The notes: a model not told the origin generated them from the letters alone. Shown: positions 17,214 to 25,660, counted from the stretch's first letter. The stretch: 64,000 nt of DNA from Afifella pfennigii DSM 17143 (GCF_000688515.1 NZ_JHZK01000005.1:1-64000); one strand, 5' to 3'. A program made the numbers and translations.

Positions 17214-18794
17214 ATGCGCTTCACATCCGCTTTCGGCCTTGCGGCCAGCCTTTTGCTTGCCGGCTTGGCGCTGCCCGGCTCGCCCGCCAGCGCCCAAGAG
17301 AACATCGCCTTCGGCGCCAAGCCGACGCATGTTCCGCGCGGGCAAGGCTCCGGGGGCTCCGGGGGCTCCAGAGGCTTCGGCGGTGCCGGCATCGGCATCG
17401 GCTTCGGCTTCATGCCGCCGCCGGTCGTCTTTCGTCCGCCTCCCCCCGTCCTCCACACGGCTCCGCCTCCCGTGCGGGTCTATCGGCCGGAGCGCGTGAG
17501 CCGGCCAAGGCCGGTGCACATCGCCCCGGCCGCGCGGCACAAGCCGGCGGTGCGCAAGGCGCGCGCCCAGCCGCAGGCGAGGCCGCAGCGCGCGGCGCCG
17601 CGCCAGCCCGTGCGCGGGCCGAGCCGCGTCTCCGGCATCCCGCCGGTCGGCGAGAACCGCTTCATGGAGGACGAGGTGGTGGTGCGCTACCGCGCCGGCA
17701 CCGGCGAGGGCGCGATCCGCGATATCGCCGGCTGGGTGCGGCTGGAGGAAATCGACCGCCGGGAATTCGATTTGGCCGCGACCAGCGTCTATCGCTACCG
17801 CATTCTCGGCGGCCGCTCGGTGCGCCAGGCGATCGCGGCCCTGGAGGTCGACCCAAGGGTCGCCTTCGTTCAGCCGAACTATCTCTACAGCCTGCAGGAG
17901 ATGCAGCTTCAGGCGCTGCCCGCGGCGCGCCCGAAGGACGATATGTCGGCCATGCAATATGCGCTGCACAAGCTGCGTCTGGATGAGGCGCATGGCCTGG
18001 CGCGCGGCCGACAGGTGCGCGTGGCGGTCATCGATTCGCCCGTCGACGCGGCCCATCCGGAGCTCAACGGCGCCATCGTGGAAAGCTTCAGCGCGCTTGA
18101 GGCGGAAGGCGACACGGCCGATGCGCACGGCACCGGCATCGCCGGCGTCATCGCGGCGCGCGGAACGCTGCGCGGCGCGGCGCCCGACAGCCAGATCGTC
18201 GCCGTCGCGGCCTTCCGGGAAGACGAGGCCGGCAGGACGAGGGGCTCCAGCTTCGATATCGCCCGCGGCCTCGATTTCGCCCACGAGACGGGCGCGCGGC
18301 TCGTCAATATGAGCTTCGCCGGGCCCGCCGACCCGCTGCTTGCCGACATGGTGAAGGCGGCGCTCGCCAGGAAGATGATCCTGGTCGCGGCCGCCGGCAA
18401 TGCGGGCGCCGCCTCGCCGCCGCTCTACCCGGCCGCCTATGAGGGCGTCATCGCGGTGACGGCGACCGGCGCCGACGACAGCGCCTTCAGGCAAGCCAAT
18501 GCCGGCGCGCATATCGCGCTTGCCGCGCCCGGCGTCGACATCCTCGCCCCGGCGCCAGAGGCCTCCTACCAGGTGGCCAGCGGCACCTCGCTCGCCGCCG
18601 CCCATGTCAGCGGGCTCATCGCCCTGATGCTGGAGCGCCAGCCGCAGATGAGCGGGGAGGAAGCGGTGGCGGCGCTGGCGAGCGCGGCCGTCGATCTCGG
18701 CGAGCCTGGACGCGACGAGCGTTTCGGCTCCGGCCTGCCGCAGGCCGACAGGGCACTTGCGGCCATGCCGCGGCGTCTTGCCGCCGGCCGCTGA
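17214..18794 (+). CDS. Secreted S8 (subtilisin-like) serine peptidase
   Basis: 526 residues. A signal peptide (about 1-27, SPASAQ) is followed by a Gly-rich run (45-66), a Pro/Arg-rich low-complexity linker (68-135) and an inhibitor-like propeptide region (146-235). The catalytic domain has Asp 274 in VAVIDSP, His 305 in DAHGTGIAG, oxyanion Asn 396 in AAAGNAG and Ser 459 in SGTSLAAAH. ATG 17214 follows GGGAGGAAACG. Its place after the ECF sigma and anti-sigma genes suggests it belongs to the same envelope-stress regulon, possibly cleaving misfolded proteins or the anti-sigma. That link is inferred. Confidence 0.93.
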   Translation: MRFTSAFGLAASLLLAGLALPGSPASAQENIAFGAKPTHVPRGQGSGGSGGSRGFGGAGIGIGFGFMPPPVVFRPPPPVLHTAPPPVRVYRPERVSRPRPVHIAPAARHKPAVRKARAQPQARPQRAAPRQPVRGPSRVSGIPPVGENRFMEDEVVVRYRAGTGEGAIRDIAGWVRLEEIDRREFDLAATSVYRYRILGGRSVRQAIAALEVDPRVAFVQPNYLYSLQEMQLQALPAARPKDDMSAMQYALHKLRLDEAHGLARGRQVRVAVIDSPVDAAHPELNGAIVESFSALEAEGDTADAHGTGIAGVIAARGTLRGAAPDSQIVAVAAFREDEAGRTRGSSFDIARGLDFAHETGARLVNMSFAGPADPLLADMVKAALARKMILVAAAGNAGAASPPLYPAAYEGVIAVTATGADDSAFRQANAGAHIALAAPGVDILAPAPEASYQVASGTSLAAAHVSGLIALMLERQPQMSGEEAVAALASAAVDLGEPGRDERFGSGLPQADRALAAMPRRLAAGR

Positions 18795-18833
18795 GGCCCG
18801 GACGGGCGCGGACGGCCTTGAAGCACAAGCAAG

Positions 18834-18862
18834 GCGGCGGGCTCTTCCGGGCTCGCCGCTTT
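18834..18862 (+). terminator. Terminator after the subtilase gene
   Basis: An 11-base-pair stem (GCGGCGGGCTC with GGGCTCGCCGC, two wobbles) and a TTCC loop are followed by TTT, 40 bases past the peptidase stop. Probably ends the ECF/anti-sigma/subtilase transcript. Confidence 0.6.
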
Positions 18863-19053
18863 GGCGTCTTCCGCTTGCCGGCGAAAGCCGCGTTTGTGGG
18901 CGCGGCGCCCGAGCCCGGCTCCTATAGCACCAAAGGAGGAGGCCGAGATATGCGCTAGGTGCTTGATTTGCCGTCTGCCACGGCTACAGTGCCGGCAAGT
19001 TGAAAGGAACGAGCGCGACAACAAGCGCCGTCCGAGGGTGAGGAAATAGCTTG

Positions 19054-21051
19054 ATGGCGGATGGCGTTGCCGCGGCGATCGCCCGTCACGATACTTTTCC
19101 CAAACTATTGTTGCGCAATGCCGACATGCGCGGCGAGCGGCCGGCGATGCGCGAGAAGGATTTGGGCATCTGGCAGACCTGGAGCTGGAAGGATGTCCTT
19201 GACGAAATCCGCGCCTTTTCCATCGGTCTTGCCGGTCTCGGCCTGAAGCGTGGAGACAAGATAGCCATTATAGGCCAGAATCGGCCGAGGCTTTACTGGT
19301 CGATGTGCGCCGCCCAGGCGCTCGGCGCCGTGCCGGTGCCGCTCTATGCCGATTCCGTCGCCGAGGAGATGGCCTATGTGCTCGCCCATGCGGAGGTGGC
19401 GGCGGCGGTGGTGGAGGACCAGGAGCAGGTCGACAAGCTTCTTTCCGTCGCCTCCGAGGTGCCGAGCCTCACGACCATCGTCTACGACGATCCGCGCGGG
19501 CTGAGGGATTACGACCCGGAGCATCTGCATGCCTTCGAATGGGTCCGCGAGAAGGGACGCGAGCGCCTTGCCGCCTCGCCTGAGGCCAAGGGCGAGTGGG
19601 AGGCCCTGATCGCGGAGGGCAAGGGCTCTGACCTTGCCATCCTTCTCTATACCTCCGGCACCACCGGCCGCCCGAAGGGGGTGATGCTCTCCTTCGACAA
19701 CCTCGTCATCTCCGCCCAGAACGGCAACCGCTTCGATCATCTGGATGAAAGCGAGGAGGTCGTCGCCTATCTGCCCATGGCCTGGGTGGGCGATCACATC
19801 TTCTCCTATGCCCAGTCCTATTGCGCCGGCTACTGCGTCGCCTGCCCGGAAAGCCCGGAAACGGTGATCCAGGACCGGCGCGAGCTCGGCCCCACCTATT
19901 TCTTCGCCCCGCCGCGCGTGTTTGAGAACCTTCTCACCATGATCATGGTGCGTATGGAGGATGCCGGGCGGGCGAAATACAAGACCTTCCACGCCTTCCT
20001 GGGGCTCGCCCGCCGCGTCGGCGAGAAGCTCCTCAACGGCGAGAAGGTGTCCTTGACGGACCGGCTCCTCTACCGGCTCGGCGACTTCCTCGTCTACGGG
20101 CCGGTGAAGAACCGGCTCGGCTTCTCGCGCCTTAAGGTCGGCTACACGGCCGGCGAGGCCATCGGGCCGGAAATCTTCCGCTTCTACCGGGCGCTCGGCA
20201 TCAACCTGAAGCAGCTCTACGGCCAGACGGAAGCCTCCGTCTACATCACCATGCAGCCGGACGGGGAGATCCATGCCGACACGGTCGGCACGCCGGCGCC
20301 CGATGTGGAGATCAAGATCGCCGAGAGCGGCGAGGTGCTCTACCGCTCGCCGGGCGTCTTTCTCGGCTATTACAGGCAGGAGGAGGCGACGCGGGCGACC
20401 AAGACCGAGGACGGCTGGGTGCATACCGGCGATGCCGGCTTCTTCGACAAGAGCGGGCACCTGAAGATCATCGATCGCGCCAAGGATGTCGGCAAGCTGA
20501 CCGACGGTGCGCTGTTCCCGCCCAAATACGTGGAGAACAAGCTCAAATTCTATCCCAACATCAAGGAGGCCGTGGCCTTCGGCGACCAGCGCGACATGGT
20601 CGCCTGCTTCATCAATATCGATCTCACGGCCGTCGGCAGCTGGGCGGAGCGCAACAACATCTCCTATGCCAGCTACCAGGAGCTGTCGCAGCATCCGCAG
20701 GTGATCGAGGCGATCACCGGGCATGTCGACCAGGTGAACCGCGATCTTGCCGGCGAGCCGATGATGGCCGGGGCGCAGATCCATCGCTTCCTCATCCTGC
20801 ACAAGGAGCTCGACGCCGACGACGGCGAGTTGACCCGCACCCAGAAGGTCCGCCGCTCCTTCATCGCGGAACGCTACGGCGAGCTTATCGAGGCGCTCTA
20901 CGACGGTTCGAGCGAGGTGCATGCGCGCACCGAGGTGACCTTCGAGGACGGGCGCAAGGGCATGATCGCGGCGGATGTGAAGATCATCGACATGAAGGTC
21001 CACGCGCCGGCCAAGGGCGCGGAGCCGAAGCTGGCGGAGGCCGCGGAGTGA
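19054..21051 (+). CDS. Long-chain acyl-CoA synthetase (AMP-forming)
   Basis: 665 residues of the FACL/FadD15 type. The AMP-binding P-loop LLYTSGTTGRPKG lies at about 198-210, followed by YLPMAWVGDHIF, the acyl/AMP region LKQLYGQTEASVYI, DGWVHTGDAGFFD with the ribose-binding Asp, and KIIDRAKDVGKLTDG as the hinge region. It converts a fatty or other carboxylic acid, ATP and CoA to acyl-CoA. ATG 19054 is preferred over TTG 19051 given GTGAGGA about ten bases upstream. It precedes the Liv-type operon by ~295 bp (repeat copy B lies between), a pairing seen in other alphaproteobacteria that suggests the transporter imports a carboxylate. Confidence 0.9.
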   Translation: MADGVAAAIARHDTFPKLLLRNADMRGERPAMREKDLGIWQTWSWKDVLDEIRAFSIGLAGLGLKRGDKIAIIGQNRPRLYWSMCAAQALGAVPVPLYADSVAEEMAYVLAHAEVAAAVVEDQEQVDKLLSVASEVPSLTTIVYDDPRGLRDYDPEHLHAFEWVREKGRERLAASPEAKGEWEALIAEGKGSDLAILLYTSGTTGRPKGVMLSFDNLVISAQNGNRFDHLDESEEVVAYLPMAWVGDHIFSYAQSYCAGYCVACPESPETVIQDRRELGPTYFFAPPRVFENLLTMIMVRMEDAGRAKYKTFHAFLGLARRVGEKLLNGEKVSLTDRLLYRLGDFLVYGPVKNRLGFSRLKVGYTAGEAIGPEIFRFYRALGINLKQLYGQTEASVYITMQPDGEIHADTVGTPAPDVEIKIAESGEVLYRSPGVFLGYYRQEEATRATKTEDGWVHTGDAGFFDKSGHLKIIDRAKDVGKLTDGALFPPKYVENKLKFYPNIKEAVAFGDQRDMVACFINIDLTAVGSWAERNNISYASYQELSQHPQVIEAITGHVDQVNRDLAGEPMMAGAQIHRFLILHKELDADDGELTRTQKVRRSFIAERYGELIEALYDGSSEVHARTEVTFEDGRKGMIAADVKIIDMKVHAPAKGAEPKLAEAAE

Positions 21052-21145
21052 GGGTGGGCTTGAAGCTTTGCATCGGAGCCGACGCTTCGTTCCTGAACCA
21101 GGTTCGGGACCAGCCTTCATTCAACAGGGCTGCAGCACGCTCCCA

Positions 21146-21279
21146 CCTCCCCCTCGAGGGGGGAGGTCACCGCCGAGCGAAGCGAGTGCGGTGGCAGGGG
21201 GTGACAGCCTCCGCTACGGCGCTCTTGGCTTCACCCCACCGCGCGCCTCCGGCGCGACCCTCCCCCTCGAGGGGAGGGC
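21146..21279 (+). repeat. Dispersed composite palindromic repeat, copy B
   Basis: It starts CCTCCCCCTCGAGGGGGGAG and ends ACCCTCCCCCTCGAGGGGAG, with GGGGGTGACAGCCTCC and TTCACCCCACC between. It has the same plan as copies C and D and is inverted relative to copy A. It fills most of the 294-bp gap between the acyl-CoA synthetase and livG, in which I see nothing else. Confidence 0.85.
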
Positions 21280-21345
21280 GGGGTGCCTGGCGCTCGCGGA
21301 GCGCTGAAGGGCTTCTGCGGCCTTTGTTTGCCTCTGGGGCGAGCG

Positions 21346-22179
21346 ATGCGCGTTGATCCGCAAAATGGCGGGCCGGGCTCGGCGCCGCGCAAGGAAGCGG
21401 CGCGCCAGAACGGCGAGGTGCTGCTCGCCGTCGACGACGTGTCGCTCTCCTTCGGCGGGGTGAAGGCGATTTCGCATGTCTCCTTCGACATCAGAAAGGG
21501 CGAGATCCGCGCCATCATCGGCCCCAATGGCGCCGGCAAGACATCGATGCTCAACGTCATCAACGGCTTCTATCATCCGCAGGAAGGCACCATCACCTTC
21601 AAGGGCGCCACGCGGCGCAAGATGCGCCCGCACGAGGCGGCGAGCCAGGGGATTGCCCGCACCTTCCAGAACGTCGCCCTGTTCAAGGGCATGTCGACGC
21701 TCGACAACATCATGTCGGGCCGCTCCCTGAAGATGCACCGCAATTTCTTCTGGCAGCTTCTTTGGGTCGGGCCGGCGCAGCGCGAGGAGATCGCCCATCG
21801 CCGCCGCGTGGAGGAGATCATCGACTTCCTGGAGATCCAGCACATCCGCAAGACGCCGGTCGGCAAATTGCCCTACGGGCTGCAGAAGCGGGTGGAGCTC
21901 GGCAGGGCGCTCGCCATGGAGCCGGAGCTTCTTCTCCTCGACGAGCCGATGGCCGGCATGAACCTGGAGGAGAAGGAGGATATGAGCCGCTTCATCCTCG
22001 ACGTCTCCGACCAGTTCGGCACCACCATCGCCCTCATCGAGCACGATATGGGCGTCGTCATGGACCTTTCGGACCGCGTCGTCGTCCTCGATTACGGCTC
22101 CAAGATCGCCGACGGCACGCCCGAGGAGGTGCGCGGCAACCAGAAGGTCATCGACGCCTATCTGGGAGTGGCGCATTGA
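21346..22179 (+). CDS. livG: Liv-type ABC transporter ATP-binding protein (LivG-like)
   Basis: 277 residues: Walker A GPNGAGKT (59-66), Q-loop FQNVALFKG, a signature variant LPYGLQKRVELGRAL in place of LSGGQ, Walker B LLLLDEP and H-loop IEHDM. These are typical of LivG proteins of the hydrophobic-amino-acid/carboxylate uptake family. It energises import through the LivH/LivM-type permeases encoded downstream. ATG 21346 comes after GGCGAGCG; the upstream frame is repeat-derived. The substrate may be an organic acid rather than a branched-chain amino acid, given the acyl-CoA synthetase next to it. Confidence 0.9.
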   Translation: MRVDPQNGGPGSAPRKEAARQNGEVLLAVDDVSLSFGGVKAISHVSFDIRKGEIRAIIGPNGAGKTSMLNVINGFYHPQEGTITFKGATRRKMRPHEAASQGIARTFQNVALFKGMSTLDNIMSGRSLKMHRNFFWQLLWVGPAQREEIAHRRRVEEIIDFLEIQHIRKTPVGKLPYGLQKRVELGRALAMEPELLLLDEPMAGMNLEEKEDMSRFILDVSDQFGTTIALIEHDMGVVMDLSDRVVVLDYGSKIADGTPEEVRGNQKVIDAYLGVAH

Positions 22180-22211
22180 TGGGCGTGCGTGTCGCAGCTC
22201 TTCGTTTGGCA

Positions 22212-22352
22212 CCCTCCTCCCCCTTGAGGGGGGAGGTCGCCGGCTCGAGCGACAGCGAGGGACGGCGGGAGGGGGTGACGGCCTCCTCTTCGGCACTCTT
22301 GGCTCCACCCCACCCCGGCCCTGCGGGCCGACCCTCCCCCTCCAGGGGAGGG
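22212..22352 (+). repeat. Dispersed composite palindromic repeat, copy C
   Basis: A left palindrome CCTCCCCCTTGAGGGGGGAGG and a right palindrome CCCTCCCCCTCCAGGGGAGGG flank about 95 bp. Its first 64 bases (22212-22275) are identical to 22796-22859 in copy D. It fills the gap between livG and the DUF559 gene, ending 20 bases before that gene's ATG. Confidence 0.9.
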
Positions 22353-22372
22353 TGGCAGATTGCGGTGAGCTC

Positions 22373-23056
22373 ATGAGCAATAAAGGGAGTCTCAGCGTCT
22401 TGAAGCGCGCGCGGGCCCGCCGGTTGCGAGCGGAGATGACACCGGCCGAAGCGAAGCTGTGGGCGCGCCTGAAGGATATTGAAACGCCGGGCACACATTT
22501 TCGCAGGCAGGTGCCGATCGGTCCCTGCATCGCCGACTTCGCTTGCCTCGGCGCACGCCTCGTCGTCGAGGTGGATGGTGAGCAGCATGGCCGGAACCCG
22601 CACAGGCCTTCTGATCAGCGTCGCGACCACTTCCTTGAAGGCGAAGGCTATCGCGTTCTGCGCTTCTGGAACGGCGATATCCTGCGCGAGATAGGCTCTG
22701 TTCTCGACACCATCTATGCGGCTCTGCACGGTGCGACGAACGCCGAGCCGGCTCTGTTGGGGCGGCGAGATCGTGTAACGCGCTTCCCACACGCTCCCTC
22801 CTCCCCCTTGAGGGGGGAGGTCGCCGGCTCGAGCGACAGCGAGGGACGGCGGGAGGGGGGGAGGCGCCCTAGGCTTCGGGCCCCTTCCGAAAAAGCGGCA
22901 GATTCAGCACACCCCACCCCGCGCCTACGGCGCGAACGATACTCTCGCGGGGCGCCTCAGGGGGAGTGTGGGGCGCAGGGCGCGCCGGCGGATCTCAGAT
23001 CGCGGCCCCGTGACCAAGGCGCGGGCGCAAAGCGCGAGGTGGAGTGGCATCGATGA
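22373..23056 (+). CDS. DUF559 (VSR-like endonuclease fold) protein with repeat-derived tail
   Basis: Residues about 1-125 match the DUF559 family, whose fold resembles the VSR/restriction endonuclease type. Visible are RRLRAEMTPAEAKLWARLK, FRRQVPIGPCIADFACL, LVVEVDGEQH (the acidic and nucleophile-coordinating strand), DFLEGEGYRVLRFWN-like text and ILREI. From about residue 142 the frame runs through repeat copy D (SSPLRGEVAGSSDSEGRREG) and then non-conserved Arg-rich sequence, so the tail is not a natural domain. The stop overlaps the livH ATG (ATGA). The gene interrupts livG-livH and is flanked by 64-bp direct repeats. Function unknown; nuclease activity is a structural inference. Confidence 0.85.
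   Translation: MSNKGSLSVLKRARARRLRAEMTPAEAKLWARLKDIETPGTHFRRQVPIGPCIADFACLGARLVVEVDGEQHGRNPHRPSDQRRDHFLEGEGYRVLRFWNGDILREIGSVLDTIYAALHGATNAEPALLGRRDRVTRFPHAPSSPLRGEVAGSSDSEGRREGGRRPRLRAPSEKAADSAHPTPRLRRERYSRGAPQGECGAQGAPADLRSRPRDQGAGAKREVEWHR
22796..22972 (+). repeat. Dispersed composite palindromic repeat, copy D (inside the DUF559 open frame)
   Basis: The first 64 bases equal those of copy C; after 22859 it diverges and has extra sequence (CCTAGGCTTCGGG...) before CACCCCACCCCGCGCCTACGG. Its right-hand palindrome is degenerate. It encodes the apparent tail of the DUF559 protein and lies 80 bases before livH. Confidence 0.85.
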
Positions 23057-24030
23057 ACGCGCTTTACACTGTCTTCGTCGATCCCTTCGTGCAGATGGGC
23101 GCGCAGCCGGATTTCTTCCTGCAGGTTCTGTGGGAGGGCTCCGTCGCCGGCATCCTCTACGCCCTCATCGCGCTCGGCTTCGTGCTCATCTTCAAGGCCT
23201 CCGGCGTCTTCAACTTCGCCCAAGGCATCATGGTCGTCTTCGCCGCGCTGTCGCTGGTCGGCCTCTACGAGGCCGGCGTGCCGGCCTGGCTGGCGCTGAT
23301 CCTCGCCATCGCCATCATGGGGGTCCTGGCGCTCGCCGTCGAAGGCCTCGTCATGCGCCATCTCGTCAACCAGCCCGAGATCATCCTCCTCATGTCGACG
23401 ATCGGGCTCACCTATTTCCTCATCGGCTTCGGCGAGTTCATCTTCGGCGGCGAGCCGAAGGTGATGGTGACGGAAGAGCTCGGCCTGCCGACCGGCTCCA
23501 CCGTCCTGGAGCCGCCGGGGCTCGGGCGCGAGGGCGGGCCGGGCCTCATCATCCTGCAGCATATCGACATCGCCGCCGCCGTCATCGCCGTCGTCATGGT
23601 GACGGTGCTCGGCATCTTCTTCAACAAGACGCGCATCGGCAGGGCGCTCCGCGCCGTCGCCGACGACCATCAGGCGGCGCTGTCGGTGGGCATTTCGCTC
23701 AACCAGATCTGGGCGATCGTCTGGTTCGCCGCCGGCATCGTGGCGCTCGCCACCGGCATCATGTGGGGGGCGCGTTCCGACGTCTCCTTTGCGCTGGAAA
23801 TCGTCGCCTTGAAGGCCCTGCCCGTCCTCATCCTCGGCGGCTTCACCTCTATTCCCGGCGCCATCGTCGGCGGGCTCATCATCGGCATCGGCGAAAAGCT
23901 CGGCGAAATCTATTGGGGCCCGCTGGTCGGCGGCGGCATCGAGAGCTGGCTCGCCTATGTGATCGCCCTCATCTTCCTCCTCTTCAGACCGCAGGGCCTC
24001 TTCGGCGAGCGGATCATCGAGCGGGTGTGA
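23053..24030 (+). CDS. livH: Liv-type ABC transporter permease (LivH-like)
   Basis: 325 residues with about eight hydrophobic helices. It contains GILYALIALGFVLIFKASGVFNFAQG, the N-terminal signature of LivH permeases, and GRALRAVADDHQAALSVGI, the cytoplasmic loop that contacts the ATPases. The C-terminus reads LLFRPQGLFGE. ATG 23053 with GGTGGAG eight bases upstream is preferred to GTG 23044. Translation may be coupled to the preceding DUF559 frame. A roughly 55-residue stretch (GGEPKVMVTEEL...EGGPG) forms an external loop, common in this subgroup. Confidence 0.92.
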   Translation: MNALYTVFVDPFVQMGAQPDFFLQVLWEGSVAGILYALIALGFVLIFKASGVFNFAQGIMVVFAALSLVGLYEAGVPAWLALILAIAIMGVLALAVEGLVMRHLVNQPEIILLMSTIGLTYFLIGFGEFIFGGEPKVMVTEELGLPTGSTVLEPPGLGREGGPGLIILQHIDIAAAVIAVVMVTVLGIFFNKTRIGRALRAVADDHQAALSVGISLNQIWAIVWFAAGIVALATGIMWGARSDVSFALEIVALKALPVLILGGFTSIPGAIVGGLIIGIGEKLGEIYWGPLVGGGIESWLAYVIALIFLLFRPQGLFGERIIERV

Positions 24031-24031
24031 G

Positions 24032-24448
24032 ATGAGCGTTGCCATGCACAAAAGCCGGCTCGGGGCGCTCGTCATCGACTGCCGCACCGACGACCTTGGC
24101 GAGGCGGCGCGCTTCTGGTCGGCCGCCTTCGGCTACGAGGCGATCTACGACGAGGACGACCCGAACTATGTCGGCCTCGCCGTGCCGGGCGATGAGCCGA
24201 AGATCATCCTGCAGGCGGTGGATCACGACAGCCGCGTGCATCTGGATATGGAGACCGACGACGAGGGCGCCGAAGTCGCCAGGCTGGAGGCCCTCGGCGC
24301 CAGGAAGGTCGCCGCGATCAAGGAATGGGTCGTCATGGAGGCGCCGACCGGGCACCGCTTCTGCGTCGTCGGCCCGCAGCGCCGCCATTTCGCCGAGGCG
24401 GCCACCGCCTGGTTCCCGCCGGAAGCCAATGTCGAGAAGGACGCCTAA
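24032..24448 (+). CDS. VOC-family (glyoxalase-like) protein
   Basis: 138 residues with the beta-alpha-beta-beta-beta vicinal-oxygen-chelate pattern: LGALVIDCRTDDLGEAARFWSAAFGYE, then VHLDMETDD and APTGHRFCVVGPQR. This is the Glyoxalase_6 type often annotated as glyoxalase/bleomycin resistance. It sits one base after the livH stop and overlaps livM (TAATG), so it is co-translated inside the transporter operon. That is unusual cargo for a Liv operon and hints at a role with the imported compound. Metal ligands are not securely identifiable. Confidence 0.85.
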   Translation: MSVAMHKSRLGALVIDCRTDDLGEAARFWSAAFGYEAIYDEDDPNYVGLAVPGDEPKIILQAVDHDSRVHLDMETDDEGAEVARLEALGARKVAAIKEWVVMEAPTGHRFCVVGPQRRHFAEAATAWFPPEANVEKDA

Positions 24449-25527
24449 TGCTGTACAGGGAAGCCGGCCAGTTCAAGACGTCCTATGCGGCCGACCAGGC
24501 CGTGTTTCCGCTGCGCGAGGACCGGGTGGGCCTTGTCCTGACGCTGCTCGTCGCCTTCATCGTCGTGCCCGTCTTCGCCAACGATTTCTTCCTCGCCTCC
24601 ATCATGATCCCGTTCCTCATCTTCGCCTGCGCGACGATCGGGCTGAATATCCTGACGGGCTATGCCGGCCAGCTTTCGCTCGGCACCGGCGCCTTCATGG
24701 GGGTGGGAGCCTATGCGGCCTACAAGCTGACCACCTTCTTCCCCGAAGCGAACATCATCCTCCTGGTCGTCGTGTCGGGCGTCTTTTCCGCCGGGATCGG
24801 CATCGTCTTCGGCCTGCCCTCGCTCAGGATCAAGGGGCTCTATCTCGCGGTGACGACGCTGGCGGCGCAGTTCTTCCTGGAATGGTGCTTCATCCGCATT
24901 CCCTGGCTCTACAATTACAACGCCTCCGGCGCCATCGAGGTGCCGCAGCGCGAGGCCTTCGGCGTCATCGCCTGCGGCCCGGCGGCGGACCCGCTGACGC
25001 GCTACTTCATCGTGCTGTGCGTCACCCTCGCCATCACGTTCCTGATGAAGAACGTCATCCGCGGCCATATCGGCCGCTCCTGGATGATGATCCGCGATAT
25101 GGATATCGCCGCCGAGCTCATCGGCATTCGCCCGCTTTACGCCAAGCTCTCCGCCTTCGCCGTCTCCTCCTATATCTGCGGCGTCGCCGGGGCGATGATG
25201 GTGTTCTTCTGGCTGGGCGCGGCGGAGCCCTCGGCCTTCTCCATCTCGCTCTCCTTCCAGATCCTGTTCATGGCGATCCTGGGCGGGCTCGGCTCGCTGA
25301 TGGGCTCCTATTTCGGCGCCGCCTTCCTGTGGATCCTGCCGGTGCTGTTGCGCTTCACCCTGCCCGGGCTCGGCATCGATATCGGGGCTGAGACGGTGCA
25401 GCACCTCACCTTCATGATCACCGGCGCGCTGATCATCTTCTTCCTCATCGCCGAGCCGCACGGCCTCGCCCGGCTGTGGCAGATCGGCAAGGAGAAGCTG
25501 CGCGTCTGGCCCTTCCCCTACGGGTAG
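24448..25527 (+). CDS. livM: Liv-type ABC transporter permease (LivM-like)
   Basis: 359 residues with roughly nine hydrophobic helices. It contains IGLNILTGYAGQLSLGTGAFMGVGAYAA, the LivM hallmark, GLPSLRIKGLYLAVTTLAAQFFLEW, and the ATPase-contact loop GRSWMMIRDMDIAAELIGI. ATG 24448 overlaps the stop of the VOC gene. It forms the channel with the LivH-like permease. A ~60-residue segment around PWLYNYNASGAIEVPQREAFGV is a periplasmic loop. Confidence 0.92.
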   Translation: MLYREAGQFKTSYAADQAVFPLREDRVGLVLTLLVAFIVVPVFANDFFLASIMIPFLIFACATIGLNILTGYAGQLSLGTGAFMGVGAYAAYKLTTFFPEANIILLVVVSGVFSAGIGIVFGLPSLRIKGLYLAVTTLAAQFFLEWCFIRIPWLYNYNASGAIEVPQREAFGVIACGPAADPLTRYFIVLCVTLAITFLMKNVIRGHIGRSWMMIRDMDIAAELIGIRPLYAKLSAFAVSSYICGVAGAMMVFFWLGAAEPSAFSISLSFQILFMAILGGLGSLMGSYFGAAFLWILPVLLRFTLPGLGIDIGAETVQHLTFMITGALIIFFLIAEPHGLARLWQIGKEKLRVWPFPYG

Positions 25528-25554
25528 AGGAGGGAAAGATCTTGCAATCCTCGT

Positions 25555-25582
25555 TTGACCGCAACGTGGGGCAAGCTACCAT
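25555..25582 (+). promoter_or_regulatory. Candidate internal promoter before the binding-protein gene
   Basis: TTGACC (25555-25560), a 16-base spacer and TACCAT (25577-25582) lie in the 133-bp gap between livM and the binding-protein gene. An extra promoter would explain the higher expression these binding proteins usually need. Confidence 0.4.
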
Positions 25583-25660
25583 CGGGCCACGGACCGGGCC
25601 CGAACAATGGGAGAAAGGTCCAGGAGAACGCGGGCAAAGACCCGAACTGGGAGGGAAACG

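Noticed and set aside
22790-23056. C-terminal domain of the DUF559 protein
   Set aside because: This part is encoded by repeat copy D and unconserved sequence, so it is not treated as a functional domain.
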